From Polytrichum commune (lineage: Eukaryota; Streptophyta; Polytrichopsida; Polytrichales; Polytrichaceae), in the NCBI GenBank assembly GCA_950295325.1, contig OX485803.1, positions 25,050,001 through 25,101,553 of the forward strand: a stretch of 51,553 bases of DNA, written 5' to 3'. Numbering within the stretch: position 1 is the first letter of the stretch; each line of letters begins with the position of its first letter. The notes below the pieces were generated by a model, which saw only the letters and a list, made by a program, of their open reading frames with translations, made no database searches and was not told the origin of the DNA. The position numbers were made by a program, and so were the translations under genes. Positions 1 to 8,643 of this stretch are shown one piece after another.

Positions 1-2484
1 ATTTCTAGGTTCCCCGATGGTTGCCATGTTTGCATGCTCTTTGTCTTGGGGCGGCGGAATGTGGTTCTTCCACCATTCCCCGAGCGGTTTGCGTGCCCTA
101 TCCGGATACCTAGAATGGCCCATGGTTTCATTGCTATGTTGCGGTGGTGGAGGTGCTTTGGTTGCGGGTTTCTTACCGTAGTCAAGTTTCGATGCCTCCG
201 CGCTACGAGTGGATTTCGTGGCCGGAATGTTGGCCTCCGCATCCTCCTGCTCCTCGATGTCGAGCTCCTCCAAAGGATCGTCGCCGTTGGCCTCCGACTC
301 GTCCACGTCCGATTTGGCGGATATGTCCACCTTGACCGCCGGTGTTTCGTCAACGCTCCCACTTGGACAATCCTCCAAATGCGTTTTGTCCTCGAAAAAC
401 ACCACGTCCGGACTCTTGATGATTTTCTTCGTCTCCAAGCAAATGAGCCGGTACGCCTTCGTGCCTTCGCAATATCCGAGGAACAAACACTTGACGCCCT
501 TCGCGTCCAACTTCGTCCGCCGTTGATCCGGCACCTTCGTATAAGCCACGCAACTGAACACGCGCATGTGGGACACGTGCGGCATCCTCCCGCTCCACGC
601 TTCCTCGGGCGTCTTACCTTCCACGGCCTTCGTGGGACACCGGTTGCGCACGTACACCGCATTGCACACCGCCTCCGCCCAAAATTCGTGGCCGAGGCGT
701 TGGGCATGAATCATGGACCGTGCCATCTCCACGATGGTGCGATTGGCCCGTTCGGCCACCCCGTTTTGTTGCGGCGTGTAAGGTGAAGAATTTTGGCGTG
801 CGATGCCATGTTTGCTTAAAAAATCATCGAATGCCTTAGAAATGTATTCCCCACCGTTATCCGTCCTAAGGACCTTCACTACGTATTCCGATTGCCTCTC
901 CACCAAGGTTTTCCATTCTTTGAACCTTGCCAACACCTCGCTCTTGGATTTGAGCACATACACCCAAATCTTGCGCGAAAAATCGTCAATGAAGGTGAGA
1001 AAATACCTTGCGCCTCCGATGGACGGCGTTTTCATCGGCCCGCATACGTCGGAATGCACGAGCTCCAAGATCTTGGTGGCGCGGGTGCCTCCCTCCGTGG
1101 GAAACGGACGCCTCGCTTGCTTGCCTTGGACGCATCCTTCGCACGCGAACGAATGCACGTCGTTGGGCACCGCTTGCACGTCCATGCCGCTCACCATGGT
1201 TTGGAGCGATTTCACGCTATTGGCGTTGAGATGCCCCAACCTCTTGTGCCAAAGCTCCAAAGGATGCGAGTTGGCCTCCGAATGCGCCAAAGAACTCGTT
1301 TCGGCCTCATGCATCACCTTCGTGTCCAATTGGTACAAGTTGGACTCCAACGACGTCACGGCCAACATCTCGCCGTTGCTCGCCCTCACCACGCATCCCA
1401 ACGAGTTGAAATGCACTTTCAAACCCCGCGATATGAGTTTGCTCACCGAAAGCAAGTTGGAATGCAAGTCGGGCACGTGAAGCACGTCGTGCATTCTAAT
1501 GCTCCGTGCACGACCCTTCACACGTGTTTCCACTAGGATGGAGCCTTTGCCTAGGACCTCTACGATGCCATTGTCACCCATAAACACTTTACGGCCCGAA
1601 ATGGATTCGTACGTGTCGAAAAATTGCTTATGCGGTGTCATGTGGTTCGAGGCCCCCGAATCAACTATCCATCTAGTGGTGGAGGTTTTAGACGCCCCAT
1701 CTCTCACAACAAATGCAAAATCATCGCTCGACCTCGCGACGTTGGCATTCACCTTGCGTTTCAATCGACAATTGCGAGCGAGGTGGCCCAACTTACCACA
1801 ATTGTAGCACCTCGGGCCGTCGCCTCGCCTCTCGTTGTTGTCGAACGTGCGAGGTTGGCGGGACAACATGGCCGCATCGTCTCCTTGAGGCTCCTTCTCC
1901 TTCCTCTTGGACACCTCGTGCATGAGACGTGCGGTGATGAAATCCAACGTGAGTTCCTTCATGGGGCGCGTCTCCAACGCCGTGATCAAATGGTCGAATG
2001 AAGGCGGTAGGCTATCGAGCAAGGTCATGACCACATCCTCGTCCTTCATTGGCACCTCCAAGCATGTGAGTTGGTCGGCGAGAGATTTTACCTTGTTGAT
2101 GTGGTCGAGGATGTCGGCGCCTTCGTCCATCTTGATGGTGAAAAACTTGCGCCTAATGAACAAGATGTTGGACAAGCTTTTGGTTTCATGGATGTTGCAC
2201 AACGTCTTCCACGCTTCCGCCGGTCCTTTACACCCTTTGATGTGCGCCAACTCCTTGTCCACCAAGCTCGTGGCAATGATGGCGAAGGCTTTCTTGCATC
2301 GACGCTCGTACGCCTTCTTCACCTCGTCGCTCGCCGTGGACGGTGGCGGCAACTCCGAACCCTCCACGATCTCCCAAAGGTCTTTGGTGGACATCACCAT
2401 CTCCAACTTGAACTTGTAGAGGTTGAAGTTGTCGCCGCCGAACTTGTCGAGCGTGATGTGGCCATCGCCCTCACTAGAAGCCAT
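1..2484 (-). CDS. Copia gag-protease-integrase polyprotein (partial, 828 codons, open at the window edge)
   Basis: Reading from ATG at 2484 to position 1 on the minus strand gives 828 codons with no stop. Residues 1-220 form a gag domain of the UBN2 type. A CCHC zinc knuckle (C-x2-C-x4-H-x4-C) lies at residues 226-239. The retroviral-type aspartic protease motif DSGAS begins at D275. After a GAG-pre-integrase segment with a zinc-binding HLNANS-type stretch comes the integrase core with acidic residues at D479, D542 and E578, which is exact DD35E spacing. The last 100 or so residues are an acidic, low-complexity linker that ends in the basic region usually just before RT. The product would package the element RNA, process itself and insert cDNA. 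The first ATG downstream of the tandem-repeat leader was chosen as start. Plus-strand open frames over this stretch are shadows; GC-rich third positions keep them open. Confidence 0.9.
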   Translation of the reverse strand, partial: MASSEGDGHITLDKFGGDNFNLYKFKLEMVMSTKDLWEIVEGSELPPPSTASDEVKKAYERRCKKAFAIIATSLVDKELAHIKGCKGPAEAWKTLCNIHETKSLSNILFIRRKFFTIKMDEGADILDHINKVKSLADQLTCLEVPMKDEDVVMTLLDSLPPSFDHLITALETRPMKELTLDFITARLMHEVSKRKEKEPQGDDAAMLSRQPRTFDNNERRGDGPRCYNCGKLGHLARNCRLKRKVNANVARSSDDFAFVVRDGASKTSTTRWIVDSGASNHMTPHKQFFDTYESISGRKVFMGDNGIVEVLGKGSILVETRVKGRARSIRMHDVLHVPDLHSNLLSVSKLISRGLKVHFNSLGCVVRASNGEMLAVTSLESNLYQLDTKVMHEAETSSLAHSEANSHPLELWHKRLGHLNANSVKSLQTMVSGMDVQAVPNDVHSFACEGCVQGKQARRPFPTEGGTRATKILELVHSDVCGPMKTPSIGGARYFLTFIDDFSRKIWVYVLKSKSEVLARFKEWKTLVERQSEYVVKVLRTDNGGEYISKAFDDFLSKHGIARQNSSPYTPQQNGVAERANRTIVEMARSMIHAQRLGHEFWAEAVCNAVYVRNRCPTKAVEGKTPEEAWSGRMPHVSHMRVFSCVAYTKVPDQRRTKLDAKGVKCLFLGYCEGTKAYRLICLETKKIIKSPDVVFFEDKTHLEDCPSGSVDETPAVKVDISAKSDVDESEANGDDPLEELDIEEQEDAEANIPATKSTRSAEASKLDYGKKPATKAPPPPQHSNETMGHSRYPDRARKPLGEWWKNHIPPPQDKEHANMATIGEPRN

Positions 2485-2600
2485 TTTGCAACTCAAATGC
2501 AAGCTCCCACTCACTTAATGTACCACGAGGGCTAAAAAACCCTCGAAAATTTTAGAATTTGATTTTAAACTTTGGAATTAATTCAAGGTTCTCACACACT

Positions 2601-3535
2601 CAAGTCAGCACCTTTCCACTCCAAAGCTAAGCCAAATGACTACATAACCATCAAAAAGCCAAAACTAAGCCTTTTGGAACTCAAAACACCTCAAAGTTAG
2701 TTTTGAATGGATGGATCTCTCAAGTCAGCACCTTTCCACTCCAAAACTAAGCCAAATAACTACATAACCATCAAAAAGCCAAAACTAAGCCTTTTGGAAC
2801 TCAAAACACCTCAAAGTTAGTCTTGAATGGATGGATCTCTCAAGTCAGCACCTTTCCACTCCAAAACTAAGCCAAATAACTACATAACCATCAAAAAGCC
2901 AAAACTAAGCCTTTTGGAACTCAAAACACCTCAAAGTTAGTTTTGAATGGATGGATCTCTCAAGTCAGCACCTTTCCACTCCAAAACTAAGCCAAATAAC
3001 TACATAACCATCAAAAAGCCAAAACTAAGCCTTTTGGAACTCAAAACACCTCAAAGTTAGCATAGAATGGATGGATCTCTCAAGTCAGCACCTTTCCACT
3101 CCAAAACTAAGCTTAATAACTACATAACCATCAAAAAGCCACACCTAAGCCTTTTGGAACTCAAAACACCTCAAAGTAAGCATAGAATGGATGGATCTCT
3201 CAAGTCAGCACCTTTCCACTCCAAAACTAAGCTTAATACCTACATAACCATCAAAAAGCCACACCTAAGCCTTTTGGAACTCAAAACACCTCAAAGTTAG
3301 TCTTGAATGGATGGATCTCTCAAGTCAGCACCTTTCCACTCCAAAACTAAGCTTAATAACTACATAACCATCAAAAAGCCACACCTAAGCCTTTTGGAAC
3401 TCAAAACACCTCAAAGTTAGCATAGAATGGATGGATCTCTCAAGTCAGCACCTTTCCACTCCAAAACTAAGCTTAATAACTACATAACCGTCAAAAAGCC
3501 ACACCTAAGCCTTTTGGAACTCAAAACACCTCAAA
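2601..3535. repeat. 120-bp tandem array (about 7.8 copies) in the copia leader
   Basis: Monomers start at 2601, 2721, 2841, 2961, 3081, 3201, 3321 and 3441 in perfect 120-bp register with no indels. The first four copies share one set of variants (GCCAAAT, AAAACTAAG). The last four share another (GCTTAAT, CACACCTAAG), and most of them (3061, 3181, 3421) also share the junction word CATAGAATGG. This shows two rounds of block amplification. The array lies between the primer-binding site and the gag start, so it is in the untranslated leader of the retrotransposon RNA, where the packaging signal normally sits. One short frame (3067-3300) crosses two monomers and is a by-product of the repeat. 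Confidence 0.95.
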
Positions 3536-3762
3536 CCCTCAAAATGCGAATCGATCTCACATAAACATTCAAGATACAATGAACCTCAACCTAACGTGTC
3601 CTCCACGCTGGTCCAAGTGTCCAAGAATGCTCCAAGGCGCTCCAAAAGTGGTCCAAAACTCCAAAACTCCACCAAAAGCTTGAAACACCTCCAAATCGCC
3701 TCCGATCAGATCCGGCTCTCTCCTACCTCTTCCTAAGTTGATCTCTAAGCTCTAAAGCAAAG

Positions 3763-3775
3763 TGGGCCCATAACC
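3763..3775 (-). other. Primer-binding site for a half-tRNA (initiator Met) primer
   Basis: The minus strand reads GGTTATGGGCCCA directly after the LTR. This is complementary to the anticodon stem-loop region of initiator tRNA-Met, not to its 3' end. The same sequence follows the LTR of Drosophila copia, which primes with an internal tRNA fragment. The usual plant copia site, complementary to the tRNA 3' end (TGGTATCAGAGC), is absent here. Confidence 0.85.
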
Positions 3776-3954
3776 TATTGGGAAATGAGAGGAAGAAGCA
3801 AAGAGATCAGCGTAGCAAGCAAGAACACAATACACAATGGTTGCATACAATGGAGAGAGTGATTAGCTCCTCCCCTTATGCCTTTATTTATATGTATGGG
3901 TTAGGACCAGCGTAGACAACCCATATGGGACAATGTCACCGATGCAACCTAACA
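3776..3954 (-). repeat. 5' LTR of the copia element (179 bp)
   Basis: On the minus strand it begins TGTTAGG and ends CCCAATA just before the primer-binding site, giving imperfect short terminal inverted repeats. A TATA box lies inside it (TATAAATAAAGG, 3892-3881), followed by a pyrimidine-rich stretch where transcription would start. At 179 bp this is a short LTR. The 3' partner is outside the window, so LTR identity and insertion age cannot be estimated. Confidence 0.75.
3881..3892 (-). promoter_or_regulatory. TATA box of the copia LTR promoter
   Basis: The minus strand reads TATAAATAAAGG about 60 bp into the LTR, the usual place for the U3 promoter. It would drive the genomic RNA toward lower coordinates. 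Confidence 0.6.
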
Positions 3955-4880
3955 CTATCTTGCAATATGGACCAACCTCGCACCGTCATCTCCTTTAGCT
4001 GCAGCATTTTTTGCAGTGTCTCCACCTTTGGATCAGAAGGTGGATGACATCTTGGATCCAAACCGGACTTCTTTGCCGGTTGTTCGAGATGATTTACCCC
4101 CGTTGGCATTGGTCAACAAAATGGGGGCACCACGGTGGGCCTTTCCCACATTTATGACGTTTCCACAGTCATTCGCTTTCCGCGATAGGGGGCCGGGTAT
4201 GGTGTGGGATGTTCACACCAAAACCCACACCGAACCATTGGCTGACGAACGGGAACGTGCCATGGGATTCCGCACTGGCACCACCGCAGCTCCCGGCCTT
4301 TCTGAGGGCCAACGACGCTTCGTATTGGGCCAAGCTATGGATCTTCATACTATGGTGTGGACTGTTGCTTTATGCCTTTCATTGCAAAGGCATCGTGGTG
4401 ACCAGTGGTTGTCTCTGGGGGCAGAGGACTCTGGTCAGGGGGCACAGCGGTCCACACCCATGGAGGAGGGAATTCACGCCATGGTTGGAGAAGCCGAACG
4501 AATTTTTCAATTTGAGCAATATGTGATGGAGGAGCTTTGAGCTCAACATTTTTACACTGCTTCGGTTTCTTCGCCTCCGGTGTTGGCTTCATCATCACAT
4601 ATTGGTGGTGATGAAGAAATGTCAGACTCTAGTACTAGCACCGAGACTGGGGGCATGGTTAATGCCCCCTCCTCTCATTAGCAATTAGAGTCTGTGCCAG
4701 CATCAGGTGGTTCTCCTTTGGTGGAGAGGGAGACTCCAGAGTTTGATGATTGGCCACTTGAATTAGGCCCTCGTCTCATTGGTGCTGAGGCACGGAAGGT
4801 ACGAGCATTTATTCACTCGTACCGTAGATGTTTTGCTTTTAGCCTTCAGGATCTTGAAGGTTATAAAGGAAACCCATCCA
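3955..4880 (+). pseudogene. Gypsy polyprotein fragment upstream of RT
   Basis: This is an in-frame stretch from the copia junction through a conserved-looking segment to a stop at 4538-4540 (TGA where Arg is likely, CGA). It then continues past another stop near 4679 (TAG where Gln is likely) into a segment leading to RT. No domain is recognised. The position fits the protease-to-RT linker, but I do not see a convincing DTG/DSG protease motif, which may lie to the left of the insertion. A one-base loss near 4872 shifts the frame into the RT reading frame that follows. Confidence 0.7.
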
Positions 4881-5740
4881 CATTCAGTTGGAGGACGACC
4901 ATCCCATTTTTCGGAGACCTTACAGGCTCAGTGTTTCCGAGCGGATTGGCGTTCAGGCTCGTTGCCGAGAGCTCTTGGCAGCAGGGCTAATCGAATTTTC
5001 CAACGGGGAGTATGCTTGTGCTACGGTTATGCCATCGAAGAAGGATATCTTTGGCAATTGGACGGAGAAGCAGATGTGTGGGGATTACCATCCAGTTAAT
5101 CGGAAGACCAAGTCGGATCGGTATCCCATGCCGATCCCGGAGGAGTTGTTCGATGCCATCGGATTTTCTCGGGTCTTTAGCACCTTGGACTTGAGATCCG
5201 GATATCACCAACTTCCATTACTTACGGGAGATCGGGTGAAGACCGCATTTTGGGGAGTTGATCAAGATGGGAAAGATCAACTTTATCATTGGAAGTTTCT
5301 TCCATTTGGCCTAAAGAATGCACCCGCTGAGTTTCAGCGGGTGATGGATCAGGTTCTCTCTGGCTTGCCCTTTGCTCGGTGTTACATAGACGATGTGATC
5401 ATCTTCAGCACAACACCACAGGAGCATGTGAGGCATCTGCAAGCCGTTTTTGAACGGTTGCAGCGGTGGGGATTGCGCTTGCACCACGGCAAGTGCAAGT
5501 TTTTCCATGACCGGCTGGCATATCTAGGGCATATGATTGTTCCAGGAGGTTTTGGGGTACAAAAGCTAAGGTGGACGCCTTACAGAAGATTCCGGCACCG
5601 GTTGATGTACCGAGACTTCGTGCTTTCTTGGGCTTGGCGAATTACTATCGGCGATTAGTCAAGAACTTTAGCTTGATCGCCAAGCCTCTCACCATTCTCA
5701 CGAGCAAGGACCAACCGTGGACTTGGGGTCGTGAGTAACA
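4881..5740 (+). pseudogene. Gypsy reverse transcriptase (broken)
   Basis: The RT fingers and palm are clear: the YPMPIPEELFD segment, the LDLRSGYHQ motif at about 5185-5215, the FGLKNAPAEFQR motif, and the catalytic YIDD box at 5383-5394. The frame shifts by one base near 5563, inside the segment leading to the thumb. The downstream part, including the ANYYRR-like stretch, is then read in another frame. A TAA stop follows at 5737-5739. RT would copy element RNA into DNA in the virus-like particle; this copy cannot do so. Confidence 0.9.
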
Positions 5741-6839
5741 ACAGGCGTTTGAGACATTGAAGCAGAAACTGGGTACGGCTCCAGTGCTTCGACGTCCAGA
5801 TGTCTCCAAATCTTTCCAGTTGCATACAGACTAGAGCTCATTGGGTTTGGGAGCAGTTCTTACTCTGAAAGATGACGTTGGCCGGGAGTATGTTGTTGCT
5901 TACGCGTCGCGAAGCAACAACACGGCGGAGGCCAATTATTCGTCCTATGAGGGAGAAGCATTGGCGGCGGTGTGGGCTATTTCTCATTTCCGGCCATATC
6001 TTTATGGTCAGCACTTTACTTTGGTGACTGACCATCAGCCCTTACGGTGGCTCATGGAGTCGGATAAGCTTACTGGCAAGCTTGCCATGTGGGCTTTGTT
6101 GCTCCAGGAGTATGACTTTGAGGTGGTACACCGTGCTGGGATTACCAACATGGATGCAGATGGACTCTCACGCAATCCAAGTCCTTCGGATGAGGATTTG
6201 ACCGGGGCCAGGTGGCATGGAGATTGTGATCGAGAGGCGGTTCCAGGTTGGCACGCGGCTGCCTACCTTACTTTATTTTCTAGTGCATCTGTTGAGATTC
6301 CGATACAGGGCTCGGATGATAAGACTGATCGGCCTCAAGCTATTGCGGATATATGGGAGGATCTTCCCGTATTGCATAAGCTTTCTTTGTCTATTTCGGC
6401 AATGGAAAGGGATAGGATTGGACATCGAATAACAAGGTTCCGTTGGGAGAACGGTTTGTTATTTCGATTGTGGCCGGATGGGACAAGGCGTATTGTTCCT
6501 AGGCCGGATCAGAGGGCCTCCTTGGTGCGACAAGTGCACGAGGAACTTGGCCATTTTGGCATACGCAGGACACATTCGATGTTGCGTGGCCAATATTGGT
6601 GGACTGGCATGTATCAGCAGGTGGCTGCATATGTCGGGAGGTGTGAAGTTTGTGACCGGGTCAGGTCTAGCTTTAACACCTTATCACCTCAGTTACAGCC
6701 CTTACCTATCATGGGATTAGGCTACCGTTGGTCGCTGGACTTTGCAGGGCCGTTGGTGGTTACACCACGTGGAGCAAAGTACGTTTTGGTGATGGTGGAG
6801 CATTTTAGCAAATGGATTGAACTTGTTGCTCTACCCTAG
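5741..6839 (+). pseudogene. Gypsy RNase H and integrase N-terminal part (broken)
   Basis: After a TAG stop at 5833-5835 (probable Trp to stop), the frame is open to 6839. It carries a gypsy RNase H domain with the YASR, YEGEALA and TDHQPLRW motifs. Then come the integrase zinc finger (H-x3-H near 6538 with paired CxxC near 6640-6655) and the start of the integrase core with its first catalytic Asp in SLDFAGP at about 6735. The stop at 6837-6839 is TAG where Gln (CAG) is likely. Confidence 0.9.
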
Positions 6840-7563
6840 AACTCTGCAGAGTTGGCCACGGCTGCCTTTTTGGATCGTGTGTTAGCACGTTTTGGAGCAC
6901 CAGCTGAGGTGTTGACGGACCAAGGGAGGGAGTTCCTTGGTGCTTCTGAGGAGTTGTGCACTAAGGCTCTCATAGATCACCGCACCACCTCTCGGGATCA
7001 TCCGGAGGCAGATGGTTTGGCTGAACGGGTTGTTCAGACAACCAAGCGTGGCTTGAGGAAGTATGGATTACTTCGGGGAAGCCACCGGGATTGGGACCTT
7101 ATGTTGCCATAGATTGCTATGGGCTATCGATTTAGTAGGCAGGCCTCTTTGGCATCCTACAGCCCGTATCAATTATTGTATGGACGTGAGCCTATACTCC
7201 CGAGTTCTATTCGGGAAAAACTAGCTCCTGTTGTGGACTTGGATGACCCAGACCTTTGGGCAGAGTGTTTACAGGAGCGGGCTCAATTCTTCCAGAGGGC
7301 CATGCCTATGGCCATGGAGAATTTGTCCATTGCTCAGCACCGTGACACATTGCGTTATGCACGCATTTGTAGTGGTGCTTACCGACCTCAGTTGCGGAGA
7401 TTTCGGCAAGGGGATTATGTTTATCTTCAACGTGAGGCGCCTACGACATTGGATGTCAGGGCGGGGCGCACTATCCTTCGGGTGAAGGAGGTGTTGCCGA
7501 GTGGTTTGTTGCTGTTGGAAGGCAAGGATGGCAGGGAATGTCGCGAGCATTCCAAAAACTCTG
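6840..7563 (+). pseudogene. Gypsy integrase core and C-terminal domain (broken)
   Basis: This continues the integrase core: the second Asp is in LTDQGREF near 6915-6938, and the Glu is in the HPEADGLAE segment near 6999-7025. A TAG stop at 7110-7112 replaces a probable Trp. Downstream are the SPYQLLYGREP segment typical of the end of gypsy integrase and a small basic/beta-rich C-terminal domain (about 7380-7540). A one-base loss in a C run near 7563 shifts the following PHD-like region into another frame. Confidence 0.85.
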
Positions 7564-7810
7564 CCCATGTCATCTACCTATTGAGGGTACAGTTCTTTTT
7601 GAATTGGCTGTCGTACCAGAGGGTCTTCCATGTTTTGTATGTGAAGAGAAGAAGGGAGCGGCCACTATGCTCTTGTGTGATCAGTATCAACGCGGTTGGC
7701 ACATGGCATGCTTGCGGCCACCCTTGACTTCTCTACCATCTGGACAGTGGAGTTGTCCTCGCTATCGAGGATCTTCGGTATTTGGTGCTTCCACCAATCG
7801 TACTCAATGA
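7564..7810 (+). pseudogene. PHD-like zinc finger at the C-terminus of the gypsy polyprotein
   Basis: In the frame that begins at 7538, residues 32-76 (about 7631-7765) show the C4HC3 spacing of a PHD finger. The pattern is C-x2-C, then C-x2-Y, then H-x2-C preceded by the GW typical of PHD, then the PPL...LPSGQWSCP signature, then Y in place of the last Cys. Two zinc ligands are Tyr (TAT from TGT, G to A). The ancestral domain was therefore probably intact and this copy is degraded. It takes the place where chromoviruses carry a chromodomain. A role in reading histone H3 tails for targeted insertion is an inference from the PHD family. Confidence 0.75.
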
Positions 7811-8083
7811 TCCTGTGTGGTTTTCATCATCTTGTGCCTGTCCAAATGGAATATGAGGAGTTACAACCTAGAGACGCAATCAACATGAGGCGGTGGATTT
7901 AATTCTTCGGGATCTGATGGCCAAACATCAGAGGCGATTAAGGATGGGGCTCACCTTGCACCCAGCCTACAGTTCCTTGGAATAACGTTTACCACACTAG
8001 TTAATTGTGGAGCAATCTTTTATTATCCATGCCCTTTAGATTGGCATTGGTCCTAGCTGCTTGGTGGGACTCCATAGTCAGCT
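7811..8083 (+). other. Untranslated stretch between the gypsy polyprotein and polypurine tract
   Basis: About 270 bp between the stop after the PHD-like region and the polypurine tract. Several frames are closed and I see no gene. It is the 3' untranslated part of the gypsy element. Confidence 0.5.
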
Positions 8084-8094
8084 GAGGGGGGGCA
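8084..8094 (+). other. Polypurine tract of the gypsy element
   Basis: A G-rich run (GAGGGGGGG then CA) lies immediately before the TGTCG start of the LTR-like end. This is the standard site of plus-strand DNA priming in LTR retrotransposons. Confidence 0.75.
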
Positions 8095-8642
8095 TGTCGA
8101 GGTGTATTGTTTATGTGTGATTTTACTATGTTTTAGTGTTGTTTGTTAATGGTGGTTGGTACTCGAGCTACAGTGACACACAATCATTATTTACACGACA
8201 GCTGTTACGGTATGCGGCGTCGACGGCCGCACCTTATCCGTTGGGTTTCATCCATCTAGATTTGGATGGATGAATCTAGATGTGGAGAGGAAGGCTCCTA
8301 AGTGAAGAGCCTCCTCCTTGGCTTGGCATTCTTGCCAAGTCAAGTCTTGTGAGTTAGTGTGTGGAGAGAGCTTATGTGAGGTGTAGATTGCATGATTTTG
8401 CAATAAATCTTGAGTTCTTCTCCCTCTACTTACACTCTTGGATTCTCCCTTGGTGGAGTGAGAGATAGTTTGACTAATTGTATGCATTTGAAGAGAAATT
8501 TAGAGCTATTGTGAGTGTTCTACTCTCTTCTTACTCTGTCGAGGTGTATTGTTTATGTGTGATTTTATTATGTTTTAGTGTTGTTTGTTAGTGGTGGTTG
8601 GTACTCGAGCTGCAGTGATACACGATCACTATTTACACGACA
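8095..8642 (+). repeat. Gypsy 3' LTR-like region flanked by 107-bp direct repeats
   Basis: The region starts TGTCG right after the polypurine tract and ends CGACA at 8642, which makes a 5-bp inverted LTR terminus. The first 107 bp (8095-8201) recur at 8537-8643 with six differences, all transitions. A polyadenylation signal (AATAAA) lies at about 8402. Either this is one 548-bp LTR with repeated ends, or the LTR proper is 106 bp and the 335 bp between is the inside of a miniature element. See the findings. Confidence 0.65.
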
Positions 8643-8643
8643 G

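Larger units (their letters stand above)
1..3954 (-). mobile_element. Ty1/copia LTR retrotransposon, 5' part (runs off the left edge)
   Basis: On the minus strand, in order: a short LTR (3954-3776), a primer-binding site complementary to the anticodon region of initiator tRNA-Met (3775-3763), a leader of about 1.28 kb mostly made of a 120-bp tandem repeat, and a gag-pol frame starting at 2484 that is still open at position 1. The order gag, protease, integrase with RT expected after integrase defines Ty1/copia. RT, RNase H and the 3' LTR must lie to the left of the window. The frame has no stop over 828 codons, so this copy is young or recently active. It sits inside a decayed gypsy element whose coding frame resumes at 3955. 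The target-site duplication cannot be checked because the other end is outside the window; the 5 bp next to the LTR are CTATC on the plus strand. Confidence 0.9.
3955..8642 (+). mobile_element. Decayed Ty3/gypsy LTR retrotransposon with a PHD-like C-terminal finger, interrupted by copia
   Basis: On the plus strand the order is a pre-RT region, RT, RNase H, integrase, a PHD-like finger, a polypurine tract and an LTR-like end. RT before integrase is the Ty3/gypsy order. At 3955 the coding frame starts abruptly at the border of the copia LTR, so copia inserted into the gypsy polyprotein and the gag/protease part lies beyond the left edge. The frame is broken by at least three single-base frameshifts (near 4872, 5563 and 7563) and six or more in-frame stops. 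This copy cannot make an intact polyprotein. Confidence 0.9.

Noticed and set aside
2500-2520. A TGGTAC word on the minus strand as copia primer-binding site
   Set aside because: Only the first five bases fit the usual site and no LTR end precedes it. The half-tRNA site at 3763-3775 next to a good LTR end is far better.
34-2535. Several plus-strand open frames of up to 250 codons
   Set aside because: They are shadows of the continuous minus-strand copia frame, whose motifs (zinc knuckle, DSG, DD35E) are unambiguous.
2601-3535. CRISPR-like array
   Set aside because: Monomers are contiguous 120-bp units without spacers, in a eukaryotic retrotransposon.
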